Positions 34,596 through 46,876 of a DNA stretch of 64,000 nt are shown here, one piece after another; position 1 is the stretch's first letter, and every line of letters starts with the position of its first letter. This DNA comes from Candidatus Accumulibacter necessarius (GTDB lineage Bacteria > Pseudomonadota > Gammaproteobacteria > Burkholderiales > Rhodocyclaceae), in the NCBI GenBank assembly GCA_017302435.1, contig JAFLDL010000008.1, positions 53,081 to 117,080 on the forward strand, given 5' to 3'. The notes under the pieces are model-generated. The model was not told the DNA's origin and did no database searches. It was given only the letters and a program-made list of their open reading frames with translations. A program made the position numbers and the translations under genes.

Positions 34596-36230
34596 ATGAA
34601 AATCACCGCCTCAGCCTCCTGGAAGGCTCTTGAAGCGCATCGGCTGTCGCTCTCGCCTTTGCATCTCAGACAACTCTTTGCTCGCGATCCAGGTCGTGTG
34701 GCTTCTCTCTCGCTCGGCTTCGACGGCATCCTTTTCGACTTCTCGAAGCAGCGCATCGATCCGACAACGTTACCCCTGCTGGCCGCACTGGCTCGAGAGG
34801 CACGGCTTGACGAAGCGACGGCGCGCATGTTCGGCGGCGAGAAAATCAATGCCAGTGAAGATCGCTCGGTCCTGCATGTGGCTTTGCGACGATCGAGCGG
34901 TCCCTTCCCCGGTGCCGAACTGGACGTCATGCCGGAAGTTCTCGCCACGCGCCTGCGAATGGCCGCTTTTGCGGACCGTATCCGCTCCGGGGAGGCCCTT
35001 GGTTTCACCGGTCAGCCGATCCGTCATGTCGTCAATATCGGCATTGGCGGTTCTGACCTCGGCCCAAAGATGCTCGGCTGCGCCTTGCGCTCGGTCTCGC
35101 ATCCTGCACTTGACGTGCATTACGTCTCCAACCTCGATGGTGCCCAACTGGCGCCGCTTCTGCAAACGCTCGATCCGCGCACGACCCTGTTCCTGGTCGC
35201 CAGCAAGACCTTCACTACCCAGGAAACGATGCTCAATGCGCAGACGGCGCGTAACTGGCTGGTGGCCAATCTGGGCGACACCGCTGCCGTGTCCCGACAC
35301 TTCGCTGCGCTGACTGCCAAGCCCGAACGTGCGGTGCAGTTCGGAATCAGGGAGGATTCGGTATTTCCGCTCTGGGATTGGGTGGGGGGTCGTTTCTCGC
35401 TCTGGTCGGCAGTTGGTCTGGCACTGATGATCGCCATTGGTCCCCACGCTTTCGCTGACCTGCTGGCGGGGGCTGAACGGATGGATGAACATTTCCGCAG
35501 CACGCCCTACGAGCGTAACCTGCCGGTGGTGATGGCCCTGATCGGGATCTGGAATACCAATTTCCTGGGCGCGACGAGCAACGCGGTCTTGCCCTACAAC
35601 GAGTCGCTGAAATATTTCCCGTCCTTTCTGCAGCAGCTTGAAATGGAAAGCAACGGCAAGTCGGTCGGCGTTGATGGACAGCCGCTCGCCTGTGCATCGA
35701 ATCCGATCGTCTGGGGCGAGCTCGGCAATAATGGCCAGCACGCCTTCTTCCAGCTTCTCCACCAGGGTGGGCGACTCGTGCCCTGTGATTTTATCGCCGC
35801 CGTTCGTTCCGACTACCCGCTGCCCGGTCATCAGGAAGCCTTGCTCGCCAACTGTTTCGCGCAGAGCGCGGCACTGGCGTTCGGCAAGACCGCGGAAGAG
35901 GCGCGCAGCGAACTCGAGGGCACGATGCCGGCGGCGGCGCTCGAGGCGCTCTTGCCGCACAAGGTGTTTGCCGGCAATCAGCCCTCATCGACACTGCTGC
36001 TGGAGCGCCTCGATCCGCAAACGCTTGGCGCCTTGATTGCGCTTTACGAGCACAAGGTGTTTGTCCAGGGCGTGATCTGGGGTCTCAACTCCTTTGACCA
36101 GTGGGGCGTCGAGCTCGGCAAGGCCGTTGCCAGCAGCATTCTGCCGGCGATCGACAACCCCGAACTGGCAGCAAAGCTCGATGCGTCAACGCAGGCGCTG
36201 CTGGCGTTCAGTCGGCAGCATCTGGGATGA
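34596..36230 (+). CDS. pgi: Glucose-6-phosphate isomerase
   Basis: The 544-aa enzyme interconverts glucose-6-phosphate and fructose-6-phosphate. It has the phosphate-binding motif NIGIGGSDLGPKM, the SKTFTTQET segment, the catalytic Glu in WDWVGGRFSLWSAVG and NTNFLGATSNAVLPY region, the HQGGRLVPCDFIA loop and the C-terminal signature FVQGVIWGLNSFDQWGVELGK. Complete and of normal length. It begins a plus-strand run with pgm, glgC and glgA, which connects hexose phosphate to ADP-glucose and glycogen. Confidence 0.96.
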   Translation: MKITASASWKALEAHRLSLSPLHLRQLFARDPGRVASLSLGFDGILFDFSKQRIDPTTLPLLAALAREARLDEATARMFGGEKINASEDRSVLHVALRRSSGPFPGAELDVMPEVLATRLRMAAFADRIRSGEALGFTGQPIRHVVNIGIGGSDLGPKMLGCALRSVSHPALDVHYVSNLDGAQLAPLLQTLDPRTTLFLVASKTFTTQETMLNAQTARNWLVANLGDTAAVSRHFAALTAKPERAVQFGIREDSVFPLWDWVGGRFSLWSAVGLALMIAIGPHAFADLLAGAERMDEHFRSTPYERNLPVVMALIGIWNTNFLGATSNAVLPYNESLKYFPSFLQQLEMESNGKSVGVDGQPLACASNPIVWGELGNNGQHAFFQLLHQGGRLVPCDFIAAVRSDYPLPGHQEALLANCFAQSAALAFGKTAEEARSELEGTMPAAALEALLPHKVFAGNQPSSTLLLERLDPQTLGALIALYEHKVFVQGVIWGLNSFDQWGVELGKAVASSILPAIDNPELAAKLDASTQALLAFSRQHLG

Positions 36231-37928
<1,698 letters not shown>

Positions 37929-38001
37929 GATCTGCCACGAACGGGCGCTGCCTGGTGGCGCGGCCGGATGCAATGAGTCAAGCTTATTAGGGGATACGAA
38001 G

Positions 38002-39270
38002 ATGGTTGACAAAAAGACATTTCAATTGCCGCGCAGGGCAATTGCCCTGGTTCTGGCTGGCGGGCGCGGTAGCCGGTTACACGAACTGACCGACCGGCGG
38101 GCAAAGCCCGCGGTCCATTTCGGTGGCAAGTTCCGGATTATCGATTTTGCCTTGTCGAACTGCGTCAACTCGCAGCTCAGGCGCATTGGCGTGGTGACCC
38201 AGTACAAGTCCCACAGTCTCTTGCGCCACCTGCAGCGCGGCTGGAACTTCCTGCATGGTGAAGTCAACGAGTTTGTTGACCTGTTGCCGGCGCAGCAGCG
38301 GGTCGATGAGGAATCGTGGTATCGAGGCACGGCTGACGCTGTGTACCAGAACATCGATATCCTGGAAACCTATCGGCCAAAACCAGAATTTGTCGTGATT
38401 CTCGCCGGCGACCACGTCTACAAGATGAATTATGCCGTGATGCTGGTCGACCACGTCGAGAGCGGCGCCGAATGTACCGTTGCCTGCATCGAGGTGCCGC
38501 GTCAGGAAGCGAGCGGCTTTGGGGTCATGGCCGTTGATGAAAAAGGCATGATCACTGAGTTCATCGAGAAGCCTGCCGACCCACCGGGTATGCCGGGCAA
38601 ACCCGACATGGCGATGTGCAGCATGGGGGTCTACGTGTTCAACGCCAAGTACCTGTATGCCGAACTGGCGCGCGACATCCTGGACCCGAACTCCGATCAT
38701 GATTTCGGCAAGGACATCATCCCTCGTGCCGTCGCCAACCGTGTGGCAGCTGCGCATCCGTTCTCGCGCAGTTGCATCGTGGCGCCGGACGAGCAGTTCA
38801 GGGAACACTACTGGCGCGACGCGGGGACGATCGATGCCTACTGGGATGCGAACATTGATCTGACCGCCACGGTGCCAGCGCTGAACCTCTACGATCGCAA
38901 CTGGCCAGTGTGGACTTATCAACAACAACTCCCGCCGGCCAAGTTTGTTCATAATCATCTTGACCGCCGCGGCAATGCCATCGAGTCCTCGGTGTCCAGC
39001 GGCTGCATCGTTTCGGGCGAAGTCAACCGCTCGCTGCTGTTCTCCGGCTGCCGGGTCCATTCGTATTCGCGGGTGAATCTGTCGGTCGTGCTACCCGATA
39101 CGACGATCGGATCGAGGGCTCGCCTCAGCCACTGTGTCGTCGACAGCGACTGCGATATCCCGCCAGGCATGGTGGTCGGCGAAGACCCGGTTGAGGATGC
39201 ACGTCGTTTCCGCCGGACCGATAACGGTGTGACGCTGATTACAAGGAAGATGCTCGATCAGCTCACCTGA
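38002..39270 (+). CDS. glgC: Glucose-1-phosphate adenylyltransferase (ADP-glucose pyrophosphorylase)
   Basis: A 422-aa GlgC making ADP-glucose from glucose-1-phosphate and ATP, the committed step of glycogen synthesis. The N-terminal nucleotidyltransferase signature is [50 protein letters not shown] and FIEKP follow; the C-terminal part is a left-handed beta-helix with allosteric-site residues. It follows pgm and precedes glgA by 22 bp. ATG 38002 has AGGGGA 8 bp upstream. Confidence 0.97.
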   Translation: MVDKKTFQLPRRAIALVLAGGRGSRLHELTDRRAKPAVHFGGKFRIIDFALSNCVNSQLRRIGVVTQYKSHSLLRHLQRGWNFLHGEVNEFVDLLPAQQRVDEESWYRGTADAVYQNIDILETYRPKPEFVVILAGDHVYKMNYAVMLVDHVESGAECTVACIEVPRQEASGFGVMAVDEKGMITEFIEKPADPPGMPGKPDMAMCSMGVYVFNAKYLYAELARDILDPNSDHDFGKDIIPRAVANRVAAAHPFSRSCIVAPDEQFREHYWRDAGTIDAYWDANIDLTATVPALNLYDRNWPVWTYQQQLPPAKFVHNHLDRRGNAIESSVSSGCIVSGEVNRSLLFSGCRVHSYSRVNLSVVLPDTTIGSRARLSHCVVDSDCDIPPGMVVGEDPVEDARRFRRTDNGVTLITRKMLDQLT

Positions 39271-39292
39271 GCACTGAAAGGAAGCCACCGCC

Positions 39293-40735
39293 TTGCGCAT
39301 ACTGCACGTTGCCGCGGAAATCTATCCGCTGGTCAAGACCGGTGGCCTTGCCGATGTAGTCGCTGCCCTGCCCGCGGCGCTGGCCAAACGCGGTCTGGAC
39401 ACGCGCGTACTGGTGCCCGGCATGCCTGCCATTCTCAATGGCGTAAGCGACCTGAAGCGGATCATTCGCCTTGGGCCGGCCTTCGGCGCGGCGATCATCA
39501 CCCTGCGCCTGGGTCGTCTTCCGGATAGCGGCCTGCTGGCCTACGTCGTCGATGCACCATTTCTCTTCGTGCGCGATGGCAATCCTTACCTGGGCCCGGA
39601 CGGTCGCGACTGGAAAGACAATCATCGCCGTTATGCCCTGCTGGGCTGGATAGCTGCGCATCTGGCTGCCGGCGAGCTTGATCGCAACTGGCAGCCGGAG
39701 GTCGTGCATGCGCATGACTGGCACGCCGGTCTGGCGCCAGCCTACATTGCCCAGAACCCGGCGCTGAACACGGCAACGGTGTTCACGATTCACAATCTCG
39801 CTTTCCGGGGGCTTTTCCCGCTCGATCACCACAACGACCTCGGGCTGCTGATTTCCGGTACGGACCAAAGTGCACTGGAGTTTTATGGGCAGTTGTCGTT
39901 CATGAAAGCGGCCCTCGTGCATGCGAAACGGGTCAACACAGTCAGTCCGACCTATGCCCGCGAAATCTGTACGCCGAAGTTCGGCTGGGGGCTCGATGGT
40001 TTGCTCCGTGACCGTGGGGGGCACCTGTCCGGCATTCTAAATGGCGTCGATTATTCTCTATGGGATCCGGGTACCGACCCGGCCTTGCCCAGGACCTACA
40101 CGGCGGACCACTTGCGTGGCAAGAAGGTCTGCAAACTCAAGCTGCAAGCGGAAATGGGTTTTGCTCGTCGCGCCAAGGCGCCCCTGTTCGCGGTGGTCAG
40201 TCGGCTGACCTCACAAAAGGGGATGGATCTCATTCTGGGCGCTCTGCCTGCACTGCTGGCGGCAGGCGGACAACTGGTTGTGGTCGGCAGTGGCGAAGCC
40301 GATATTGAAGCTGGTTTCAGGGCTGCTGCCGCTGCTCATCCGGATGCCGTGTCCGTCCATCTGGGCTACGATGACGCCTTGTCGCATCGCATTATCGCCG
40401 GTGCCGACATTCTGCTCGTTCCCTCGCGTTTCGAGCCTTGTGGTCTCACCCAGCTTTATGCCTTGCGCTACGGCACGTTGCCACTGGTGCGGCGAGTCGG
40501 CGGTCTGGCCGACACAGTGATTGATGCGACGCCGCAAAACCTCCAGACGGGTATCGCCAATGGCTTCGTCTTTGACGATGCCGGCAGCCGTGCCCTGTCC
40601 GCCCGTATTGCTGATGCCCTGACGCTCTACCACGATCCATCGGCGTGGCTCCAGGTCCAGCGGCGAGGCATGGCGCAGGATTACTCCTGGGACGATTCCG
40701 CGCTGCGCTATGAGGCGCTGTACCGAAGCATCTGA
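39293..40735 (+). CDS. glgA: Glycogen synthase (ADP-glucose)
   Basis: A 480-aa GT5 glycogen synthase. The N-terminal ADP-glucose motif KTGGLADV occurs at residues about 15-22 and the C-terminal donor site includes SRFEPCGLTQLYALRYG and VGGLADTV. The start is TTG 39293: the residues directly after it (RILHVAAEIYPLVKTGG) match the normal N-terminus and AAGGAAG lies upstream. No glgB or glgP is next to it, so branching and degradation genes must lie elsewhere. Confidence 0.95.
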   Translation: MRILHVAAEIYPLVKTGGLADVVAALPAALAKRGLDTRVLVPGMPAILNGVSDLKRIIRLGPAFGAAIITLRLGRLPDSGLLAYVVDAPFLFVRDGNPYLGPDGRDWKDNHRRYALLGWIAAHLAAGELDRNWQPEVVHAHDWHAGLAPAYIAQNPALNTATVFTIHNLAFRGLFPLDHHNDLGLLISGTDQSALEFYGQLSFMKAALVHAKRVNTVSPTYAREICTPKFGWGLDGLLRDRGGHLSGILNGVDYSLWDPGTDPALPRTYTADHLRGKKVCKLKLQAEMGFARRAKAPLFAVVSRLTSQKGMDLILGALPALLAAGGQLVVVGSGEADIEAGFRAAAAAHPDAVSVHLGYDDALSHRIIAGADILLVPSRFEPCGLTQLYALRYGTLPLVRRVGGLADTVIDATPQNLQTGIANGFVFDDAGSRALSARIADALTLYHDPSAWLQVQRRGMAQDYSWDDSALRYEALYRSI

Positions 40736-40909
40736 CGCGCAAGATCGCTACAATGGCGGGGGTTGTCTGCAACTGACTGGGTCCATGCCAGCTATCTCAC
40801 AGCCTTGGGTGGTGGACCCGGCAAGCCGGCCAGCCCGGTTTGCTGACTCCGTGGCGGCAGGAATGAATCCGCCGTTGCTTCCAGAAACTCGCTCCTGCAG
40901 GAGAATCTC

Positions 40910-42160
40910 TTGTCCCCAGATCGTTGCCTGATTCGACCATTCGCCGGTCTTCGGCCGCGCAGCGCCGATGCCGCAGCAGTGGCTGCCCCACCCTACGATG
41001 TACTCTCCAGCGAAGAGGCACGGCAAGCCGCAGTCGGCAAGCCGCTGTCCTTTCTGCATGTATCCAAAGCCGAAATCGACCTGTCACCGGATGTCGATCA
41101 CTATGCTCCGGAGGTGTACGCCAGGTCTGCCGCGAACTTTCAGAGCCTGATAGACAGCGGGGTGCTTCGCCGTGATCCTCACCCATGCTACTACGCCTAT
41201 CGGCTGGTCATGGGCGAGCACGTCCAGACGGGGCTGGTCGCTGCTGCTTCGATCGCCGCCTATGAGAGCAACCGCATCCGCAAGCACGAGTTCACCCGGC
41301 CGGACAAGGAAGACGACCGGGTACGCCAGATCGAGGCGCTCAATGCACAGACCGGGCCGGTGTTGCTTGCCCACCCGGACAGCGCGGCGGCCGAGCGGCT
41401 GGTCGCACTGGCTACCGAGAGCGTGCCGGTTGCCGATGTGACGGCGGATGACGGCATCCGGCACACGCTCTGGATCATCGAGCAGGCGGCAAGCCTGGCG
41501 CAGATTAGCGAGGTCTTCGGCGCCATGCCGGCGCTCTACATCGCCGATGGTCACCATCGCTCGGCCGCCGCCGCACGCGTGGCTGCCGCCCGGCGGGGTA
41601 GCCAGGACGCTGCCGCAGGTGCCGAGTCCTTCCTTGCGGTCATCTTTCCGGCTGCGCAGATGCGGATCATGGACTACAACCGGGTGGTCCGGGATCTCAA
41701 CGGTCTAACGGAGGAGGCGTTTCTGCGGGAGGTTGGCCAACGCTACACGGTCAGCCCGGCCGCGGGGCCGGTTAAGCCCGAGCGCAGAGGTGTTTGCGGC
41801 CTGTATCTTGGGGGACGCTGGTATCGGCTCGAGCTCCGGCCTGGGCTGGTTCCTGTGTCAGACCCGGTCCGCCGACTGGATGTCGCGATGCTGGCCGAGC
41901 AGCTGCTGGGGCCGATCCTGGGGATCACGGATCTGCGTCGAGACACGCGCGTCGAGTTCATCGGCGGAATGCGCGGCCTCAAGGAGCTCGAACGGCGGGT
42001 AAACAGCGGCGAGATGGCGGCGGCCTTTGCCATGTATCCAACGCAGATGGGAGACCTGATGGCGGTTGCGGACGCCGGTCAGGTCATGCCGCCGAAGTCC
42101 ACCTGGTTTGAACCGAAGCTCGCTGATGGACTGGTGTCCCTGCTTCTCGATCCAGATTAG
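40910..42160 (+). CDS. DUF1015 family protein
   Basis: A 416-aa protein of the DUF1015 family, whose role is not settled. Recognisable features are the lead RPFAGLRPRSADAAAVAAPPYDVLS, YAYRL in the first third, the conserved segment NRIRKHEFTRPDKEDDR and the ADGHHRSAAA motif near residue 215. The GHHR motif recalls ParB/SerK-like nucleotide-using enzymes, a comparison I make from memory. In other bacteria it is often near serine or phosphoglycerate dehydrogenase genes, but not here. Start is TTG 40910 with CAGGAGA upstream. Confidence 0.85.
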   Translation: MSPDRCLIRPFAGLRPRSADAAAVAAPPYDVLSSEEARQAAVGKPLSFLHVSKAEIDLSPDVDHYAPEVYARSAANFQSLIDSGVLRRDPHPCYYAYRLVMGEHVQTGLVAAASIAAYESNRIRKHEFTRPDKEDDRVRQIEALNAQTGPVLLAHPDSAAAERLVALATESVPVADVTADDGIRHTLWIIEQAASLAQISEVFGAMPALYIADGHHRSAAAARVAAARRGSQDAAAGAESFLAVIFPAAQMRIMDYNRVVRDLNGLTEEAFLREVGQRYTVSPAAGPVKPERRGVCGLYLGGRWYRLELRPGLVPVSDPVRRLDVAMLAEQLLGPILGITDLRRDTRVEFIGGMRGLKELERRVNSGEMAAAFAMYPTQMGDLMAVADAGQVMPPKSTWFEPKLADGLVSLLLDPD

Positions 42161-42190
42161 GGCTCTTCCCCGGCTGACTACGGGATCGGT

Positions 42191-43303
42191 TCAACCGGCC
42201 TTGCTCCTGACCACTGAAACCTGCGGCTTTCCTTCGGCGATCTCGCCGATGACCGTGGCGTGATCAAAGCCCTCCTGGAGGAAGATTGCCAGTACTTCGG
42301 TGACCACTTCCGGGGCGCAGGCGATCAGCAGCCCGCCGCTGGTTTGCGGGTCCGACAGCAGGGCACGTTCGAGCTCGCCAAGATCTTTTTTCTGCAGGCT
42401 GACGTGTTCTCCATAGCTCGCCCAGTTACGCCCGGAAGCGCCGGTTACGCAACCATTTGACGCGTACTCGAGAGCGTTTGGCAATACCGGCAGGGCGGTG
42501 TAATCAATCACCGCCGAGACGCTCGACGCCTTGCAGATTTCAACCAGGTGGCCCAGCAGGCCAAAGCCCGTGACATCGGTCATCGCGTGTACCCCGGCAA
42601 GGCAGCCCAGTGCCCGCCCTGGCGTGTTGAGCTGCGTCGTCGAGGCGATCATCGCGGCGTAGTCGTGGGCAGACAACAGGCCCTTCTTCAGCGCGGCGCT
42701 AAAGAAGCCGACGCCCAATGCCTTGCCAAGGATCAGCTTGTCACCGGGCCGGGCGCTGGAGTTCCGTTTGAGGTTGTCCGGATGGACGAGACCGATGGCA
42801 ACGAGACCATAGATCGGTTCGACCGAGTCGATCGTGTGCCCGCCAGCAATCGGGATCCGTGCCTTGCTGCAAACCGACTCGCCGCCCTCGAGAATGCGCT
42901 TGATCGTTGCCAGTGGCAGCTTGTTGACGGGCATGCCGACGACAGCCAGGGCGAGCAGCGGAACGCCACCCATGGCATAGACATCGGAGAGGGCGTTGGT
43001 CGCTGCGATGCAGCCGAAGTCGAAGGGGTCGTCGACGATCGGCATGAAAAAGTCGGTGGTCGCGACCAGTGCCTGATTGTCGTTGAGCTGGTAGACGGCA
43101 GCGTCGTCGCTGGTTTCGATACCGACCAACAATTCCTTCGGCGCCAGTACCGACGAGGTTCGGGCGAGGATTTGTTCGAGCACGTTGGGGGCGATCTTGC
43201 AGCCACAACCGCCGCCATGCGCGAATTGCGTCAAGCGGACCGGTTCGGTCGATGCGACTTCCGGGGCATCAAGCTCAATCGTTTTGGTCTTTTTTCTGGT
43301 CAT
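42191..43303 (-). CDS. selD: Selenide, water dikinase (selenophosphate synthetase)
   Basis: The 370-aa enzyme makes selenophosphate from selenide and ATP. The catalytic loop GGGCGCK contains Cys33 and Lys36; the next motifs SDDAAVYQ, TTDFFMPIVDDPFDFG and GGHTIDS are the nucleotide-binding ones. Cys (not selenocysteine) occupies the active site. No selA, selB or mnmH is in the window, so whether it feeds selenocysteine or tRNA selenouridine is not shown here. ATG 43303 is clear. Confidence 0.96.
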   Translation of the reverse strand: MTRKKTKTIELDAPEVASTEPVRLTQFAHGGGCGCKIAPNVLEQILARTSSVLAPKELLVGIETSDDAAVYQLNDNQALVATTDFFMPIVDDPFDFGCIAATNALSDVYAMGGVPLLALAVVGMPVNKLPLATIKRILEGGESVCSKARIPIAGGHTIDSVEPIYGLVAIGLVHPDNLKRNSSARPGDKLILGKALGVGFFSAALKKGLLSAHDYAAMIASTTQLNTPGRALGCLAGVHAMTDVTGFGLLGHLVEICKASSVSAVIDYTALPVLPNALEYASNGCVTGASGRNWASYGEHVSLQKKDLGELERALLSDPQTSGGLLIACAPEVVTEVLAIFLQEGFDHATVIGEIAEGKPQVSVVRSKAG

Positions 43304-43366
43304 TTATTTGCTAGGCCGCATGGCGGCACGGTAAGAGGAGCGGGGTATAGGTGCAGCGAAACCGCC

Positions 43367-43582
43367 TCAGGGCGAGACAGGGGCGTCAAATCCCGCCGCT
43401 TCGATGGCGTTCCTTAACTGATCTACGCTCACCAGGCCGGGGTCGCAGGCGACACTGGCTTGGCCCGCCTCCAGGGAAACATCAACCTGTGCCACACCAG
43501 GCAGGGCCATGAGGGCCGTCGTGACACCCTTCACGCAACCCTGGCAACTCATGCCCGCGATGCCGATCACGATTCTTTCCAT
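43367..43582 (-). CDS. copZ: Copper chaperone (CopZ-like heavy-metal-associated domain)
   Basis: A 71-aa HMA domain protein with the metal site GMSCQGC and the ferredoxin-like fold pattern VTTALMALPGVAQVDVSLEAGQASV. ATG 43582 is preferred since AAGG lies 4-8 bp before it; ATG 43594 is the alternative. It is 48 bp downstream of copA on the same strand, so it would deliver Cu+ to the ATPase. Confidence 0.88.
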   Translation of the reverse strand: MERIVIGIAGMSCQGCVKGVTTALMALPGVAQVDVSLEAGQASVACDPGLVSVDQLRNAIEAAGFDAPVSP

Positions 43583-43630
43583 CACACCTTCCATTTCTGT
43601 CTACCGGCGCCGGTTGCATTGAGCGCATGG

Positions 43631-46057
43631 TCAGTCTCCGGGCCCTACCTGCCGCCAGGCACGCCAGCGTTTCAGAAGCAGGGAGTTGGACACCACCGAA
43701 ACCGAACTGAGGGCCATTGCCCCGCCGGCGATCACCGGGTTAAGCATTCCAACTGCGGCCAGAGGAATGCCAAGCACATTGTAGATGAAAGCGCAGAACA
43801 GATTTTGCCTGATTTTCCGCAGGGTCGCACGCGAAAGCAGGATGGCATCGGCGATCCCGTTCAGATCGCTGCGAACCAGAGTCACGTCGGCCGTCTCGAT
43901 CGCGGCATCGGATCCGGCGCCGATCGCGAAGCTGACGTCGGCGGCGGCCAGCGCCGGCGCGTCGTTGATGCCGTCGCCGACCATGGCCACCACGGCGTCA
44001 CCGGTCTTGAGCGCATTGACCATCGCTGCCTTGTTGGCGGGGAGCACGCCGGCGCGAAAATCATCGATGCCGACCGCGCCGGCAATCGCTGCGGCGGTGG
44101 CGGCATGATCGCCAGTCAGCATCACGACGCGGATTCCCATGGCCTTCAGCCGCGCCACGGCAGCTTGTGAAGTTGCGCGCAACGGGTCGGCGATGGCCAG
44201 TAGAGCCAGCGCCCGGCCAGTGCCGGCTTCCACAGCGTCGGCGCATTCAGTCAGCACCACCACGGTCTTGCCCGCGTGCTGCAGGGTCTCGATCATCTCG
44301 TCGGGGAGGCCGACAAAACCCTCCGGCGCACCGAGGAACAGCCAGCGTCCCGCGACTCGACCCTGCACTCCTCGACCGGGAATCGCCCGAAAGTCTTCAA
44401 GCACGGGCAGGACCACGCCGGCTGCCTGTGCATGCTGCAGGATCGCCCTGGCCAGCGGATGTTCGGATGCCTGTTCAAGGCCGGCGGCCAGTGTCAATGC
44501 TTCCTCGGTTGACGCCAGCAAGGGCAGAACATCGGTCAACACCGGTTCGCCGCGCGTCAGGGTGCCCGTCTTGTCCACCACCAGCACGCGTATCTTTTCC
44601 GCACGCTCGAGCGCCTCGGCGTTCTTGATCAGGATGCCGGCCGTTGCGCCCTGACCGCTGGCGACCATGATTGCCGTCGGCGTCGCCAATCCGAGGGCGC
44701 AAGGACAGGCAATCACCAGCACAGCGACGGCATTGACCAGCGCCATACTGAAAACACCCCCCAAAGCCCACCAGGCAACGAAGGTGCACAGGGCGATAAC
44801 GCAGACGACGGGTACGAAAATTCCCGAGATGCGATCGGCGAGTCGCTGGACGGGCGCTTTCGACCCCTGCGCCTCGGCCACCATGCGGATGATGCCGGCG
44901 AGCAGGGTGTGTTCGCCGACGCCGGTTGCGCGGCAGCGCAGCATTCCTTCGCCATTGGCGGTGGCGGCAAACACGCGTGCGCCCTGGCGCTTGCTCACCG
45001 GCATGCTCTCACCGGTGAGCATGGCCTCATTGACATTCGATGAGCCGTCGAGCACCTCACCATCGACCGGCACGCTTTCGCCAGGACGGACAATGAAGAT
45101 GTCGCCCGGGATCAGCAGCGCGGCGTCGAGTTCGATCAGCTGGCCGTCGCGCTCGACGCGTGCCGTCCTCGGTTGCAGGCGTATCAACGCCTCGATCGCT
45201 TCAGTGGTCTTCGCCTTGGCGCGCGCCTCGAGCAGTTTGCCGAGCAGGACGAGCGTGATCACCGCCGCCGAAGCCTCAAAATAGACGTGCAGGTTGGCGG
45301 CCCCGGTGATCGTCACGACCAGACTGAACGTGTAGGCCATCGTGGTGCCGAGGGCGACCAGCACGTCCATGTTTGCACTGCCACCGCGCAAGGCCTTCCA
45401 GGCGCCATCGTAAAAGCGCCAGCCAATCCAGAACTGCACTGGTGTCGCCAGCAGAAGCTGCAACCAGCGCGGCAGCATGTCCTGCGGATGGTGCGCGCCG
45501 ACATCGAACATGGTCAGCATTTGCGCAGCCAGTGGCAGGGTGAGCGCGGCAGAGATCCAGAAGCGCTGCAACTCGACCTGCTGGCTTGCCAGTTTCCTTG
45601 CCTTCTCGTCCGCGCGTGCGCGATCGTCGGCCAGCCGCCCGGAGAACCCCGCCCGCGCGACAGTGGCGATCAGCACTGCCGGGGCGACGACCCCGGGGAG
45701 GTAGCGGATTGTCGCCCTCTCGGTCGCCAGATTGACGACCGCCTCAACCCCCGGCAGCCGGTTGAGCAGCTTCTCGATGCGTGTCGAGCAGGCGGCGCAG
45801 GTCATGCCTTCGATGGCCATTTCCAGGGTCCGCGGTGGCACGCCGAAGCCGGCCTTTTCGATCGCCGCGACGACCTGTTGAGCCGTCGTCTCTGCCGCCG
45901 TGATCTCGATCAGTGCATGCTCGCTGGCGAGATTGACGCTGGCGGCGACCCCCGGCAATCGATTCAGCACTTTCTCGATGCGCGTTGCGCAGGCGGCGCA
46001 GGTCATTCCCGTGATCGGCAAATCCAGCCGCACGCTGTCCGTTGGCGCTGCGCTCAT
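43631..46057 (-). CDS. copA: Copper-translocating P1B-type ATPase
   Basis: The 808-aa transporter has two N-terminal HMA domains ([13 protein letters not shown] near residue 18, [13 protein letters not shown] near 84), eight predicted membrane segments, the Cu+ motif CPC in [13 protein letters not shown], the phosphorylation site DKTGTLTRG and the ATP-binding hinge [12 protein letters not shown]. It exports Cu+ or supplies it to extracytoplasmic cuproenzymes. Its location next to a SafE-like gene, hemN and fnr resembles cbb3-oxidase maturation clusters, so a CcoI-like role is worth considering; the double HMA and adjacent copZ favour ordinary CopA. Confidence 0.94.
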   Translation of the reverse strand: MSAAPTDSVRLDLPITGMTCAACATRIEKVLNRLPGVAASVNLASEHALIEITAAETTAQQVVAAIEKAGFGVPPRTLEMAIEGMTCAACSTRIEKLLNRLPGVEAVVNLATERATIRYLPGVVAPAVLIATVARAGFSGRLADDRARADEKARKLASQQVELQRFWISAALTLPLAAQMLTMFDVGAHHPQDMLPRWLQLLLATPVQFWIGWRFYDGAWKALRGGSANMDVLVALGTTMAYTFSLVVTITGAANLHVYFEASAAVITLVLLGKLLEARAKAKTTEAIEALIRLQPRTARVERDGQLIELDAALLIPGDIFIVRPGESVPVDGEVLDGSSNVNEAMLTGESMPVSKRQGARVFAATANGEGMLRCRATGVGEHTLLAGIIRMVAEAQGSKAPVQRLADRISGIFVPVVCVIALCTFVAWWALGGVFSMALVNAVAVLVIACPCALGLATPTAIMVASGQGATAGILIKNAEALERAEKIRVLVVDKTGTLTRGEPVLTDVLPLLASTEEALTLAAGLEQASEHPLARAILQHAQAAGVVLPVLEDFRAIPGRGVQGRVAGRWLFLGAPEGFVGLPDEMIETLQHAGKTVVVLTECADAVEAGTGRALALLAIADPLRATSQAAVARLKAMGIRVVMLTGDHAATAAAIAGAVGIDDFRAGVLPANKAAMVNALKTGDAVVAMVGDGINDAPALAAADVSFAIGAGSDAAIETADVTLVRSDLNGIADAILLSRATLRKIRQNLFCAFIYNVLGIPLAAVGMLNPVIAGGAMALSSVSVVSNSLLLKRWRAWRQVGPGD

Positions 46058-46118
46058 CTTCGCCGGTGGCTTTGCAGGAACGCGGGGCCGGCGTGGTTCG
46101 GCATGCCGTTGGCCATCG

Positions 46119-46799
46119 CTAGTCCACCATCATCAGGCGAGCGAGTCCCGGTACGCTCATCAGTCCCCAGATGCCAAAGCCGAGGATGAGCAGGCCAGCC
46201 GTCAGGCGGACCGCCGGCTGGCGCGCGTAGGCCTGGAGCCGGGTCGCAAGCAGGCCGGCAAGCAGCAGATTGGGCAGGGTGCCAAGGCCGAAGGCCAGCA
46301 TCAGGCCTGCGCCATGCCAGGCAGATCCGCTGGTCAGGGCGGTCGCCAAGGCACTGTAGACCAGGCCGCAGGGCAGCCAGCCCCACAGCAGGCCGAGCGG
46401 AAAGGCCTGCGCCGCGCTGCGAGCAGGAAGATAACGCCGGCTGAGTGGTTGCAGGTGTCGCCAGAGCTTCTGGCCCAGGCGCTCGCTGAACGCGAGCGCC
46501 CTGGTCATCCCCATCAGGTAGAGGCCGAGGGCGATCAGCATCAGGTTGGCGAGCAGGTAAAAGATGGTCCGCACCGGCAGCTGACCGGATAGCGCCATGC
46601 TCGCCTCGCCCAGCGCACCGGCGATCGCACCGGCCGTCGCATAGCTGACAATGCGCCCAGCGTTGTAGGCGAGATGCAGGCCGAGGCCTGCCGGAGCGCC
46701 CAGCGAGAGGGCACCGACGATACCGCCGCACATGCCGACGCAGTGCGTGCCACCCAACAGACCGATCAGGAGCAAGGCGAGGTAACTGGATTCAAACAT
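46119..46799 (-). CDS. SafE/TauE-type membrane protein (CcoH/CcoS-neighbourhood type)
   Basis: A 226-aa protein with about six membrane segments and the family hallmark [14 protein letters not shown] close to its N-terminus, then [19 protein letters not shown]. These two Cys-containing segments are similar to the DsbD transmembrane core. Proteins of this type are usually named sulfite exporter but in this neighbourhood (copA, hemN, fnr) are commonly part of cytochrome oxidase or copper maturation loci. ATG 46799 is preferred to the longer TTG form. Exact role unknown. Confidence 0.78.
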   Translation of the reverse strand: MFESSYLALLLIGLLGGTHCVGMCGGIVGALSLGAPAGLGLHLAYNAGRIVSYATAGAIAGALGEASMALSGQLPVRTIFYLLANLMLIALGLYLMGMTRALAFSERLGQKLWRHLQPLSRRYLPARSAAQAFPLGLLWGWLPCGLVYSALATALTSGSAWHGAGLMLAFGLGTLPNLLLAGLLATRLQAYARQPAVRLTAGLLILGFGIWGLMSVPGLARLMMVD

Positions 46800-46876
46800 C
46801 AGTGGCAGGAGGACGCACCGGGGCAAGGTGCGAGGATTCTACTCCTTCCTCCTCACCGACCGGCGGCTTGTCTGCT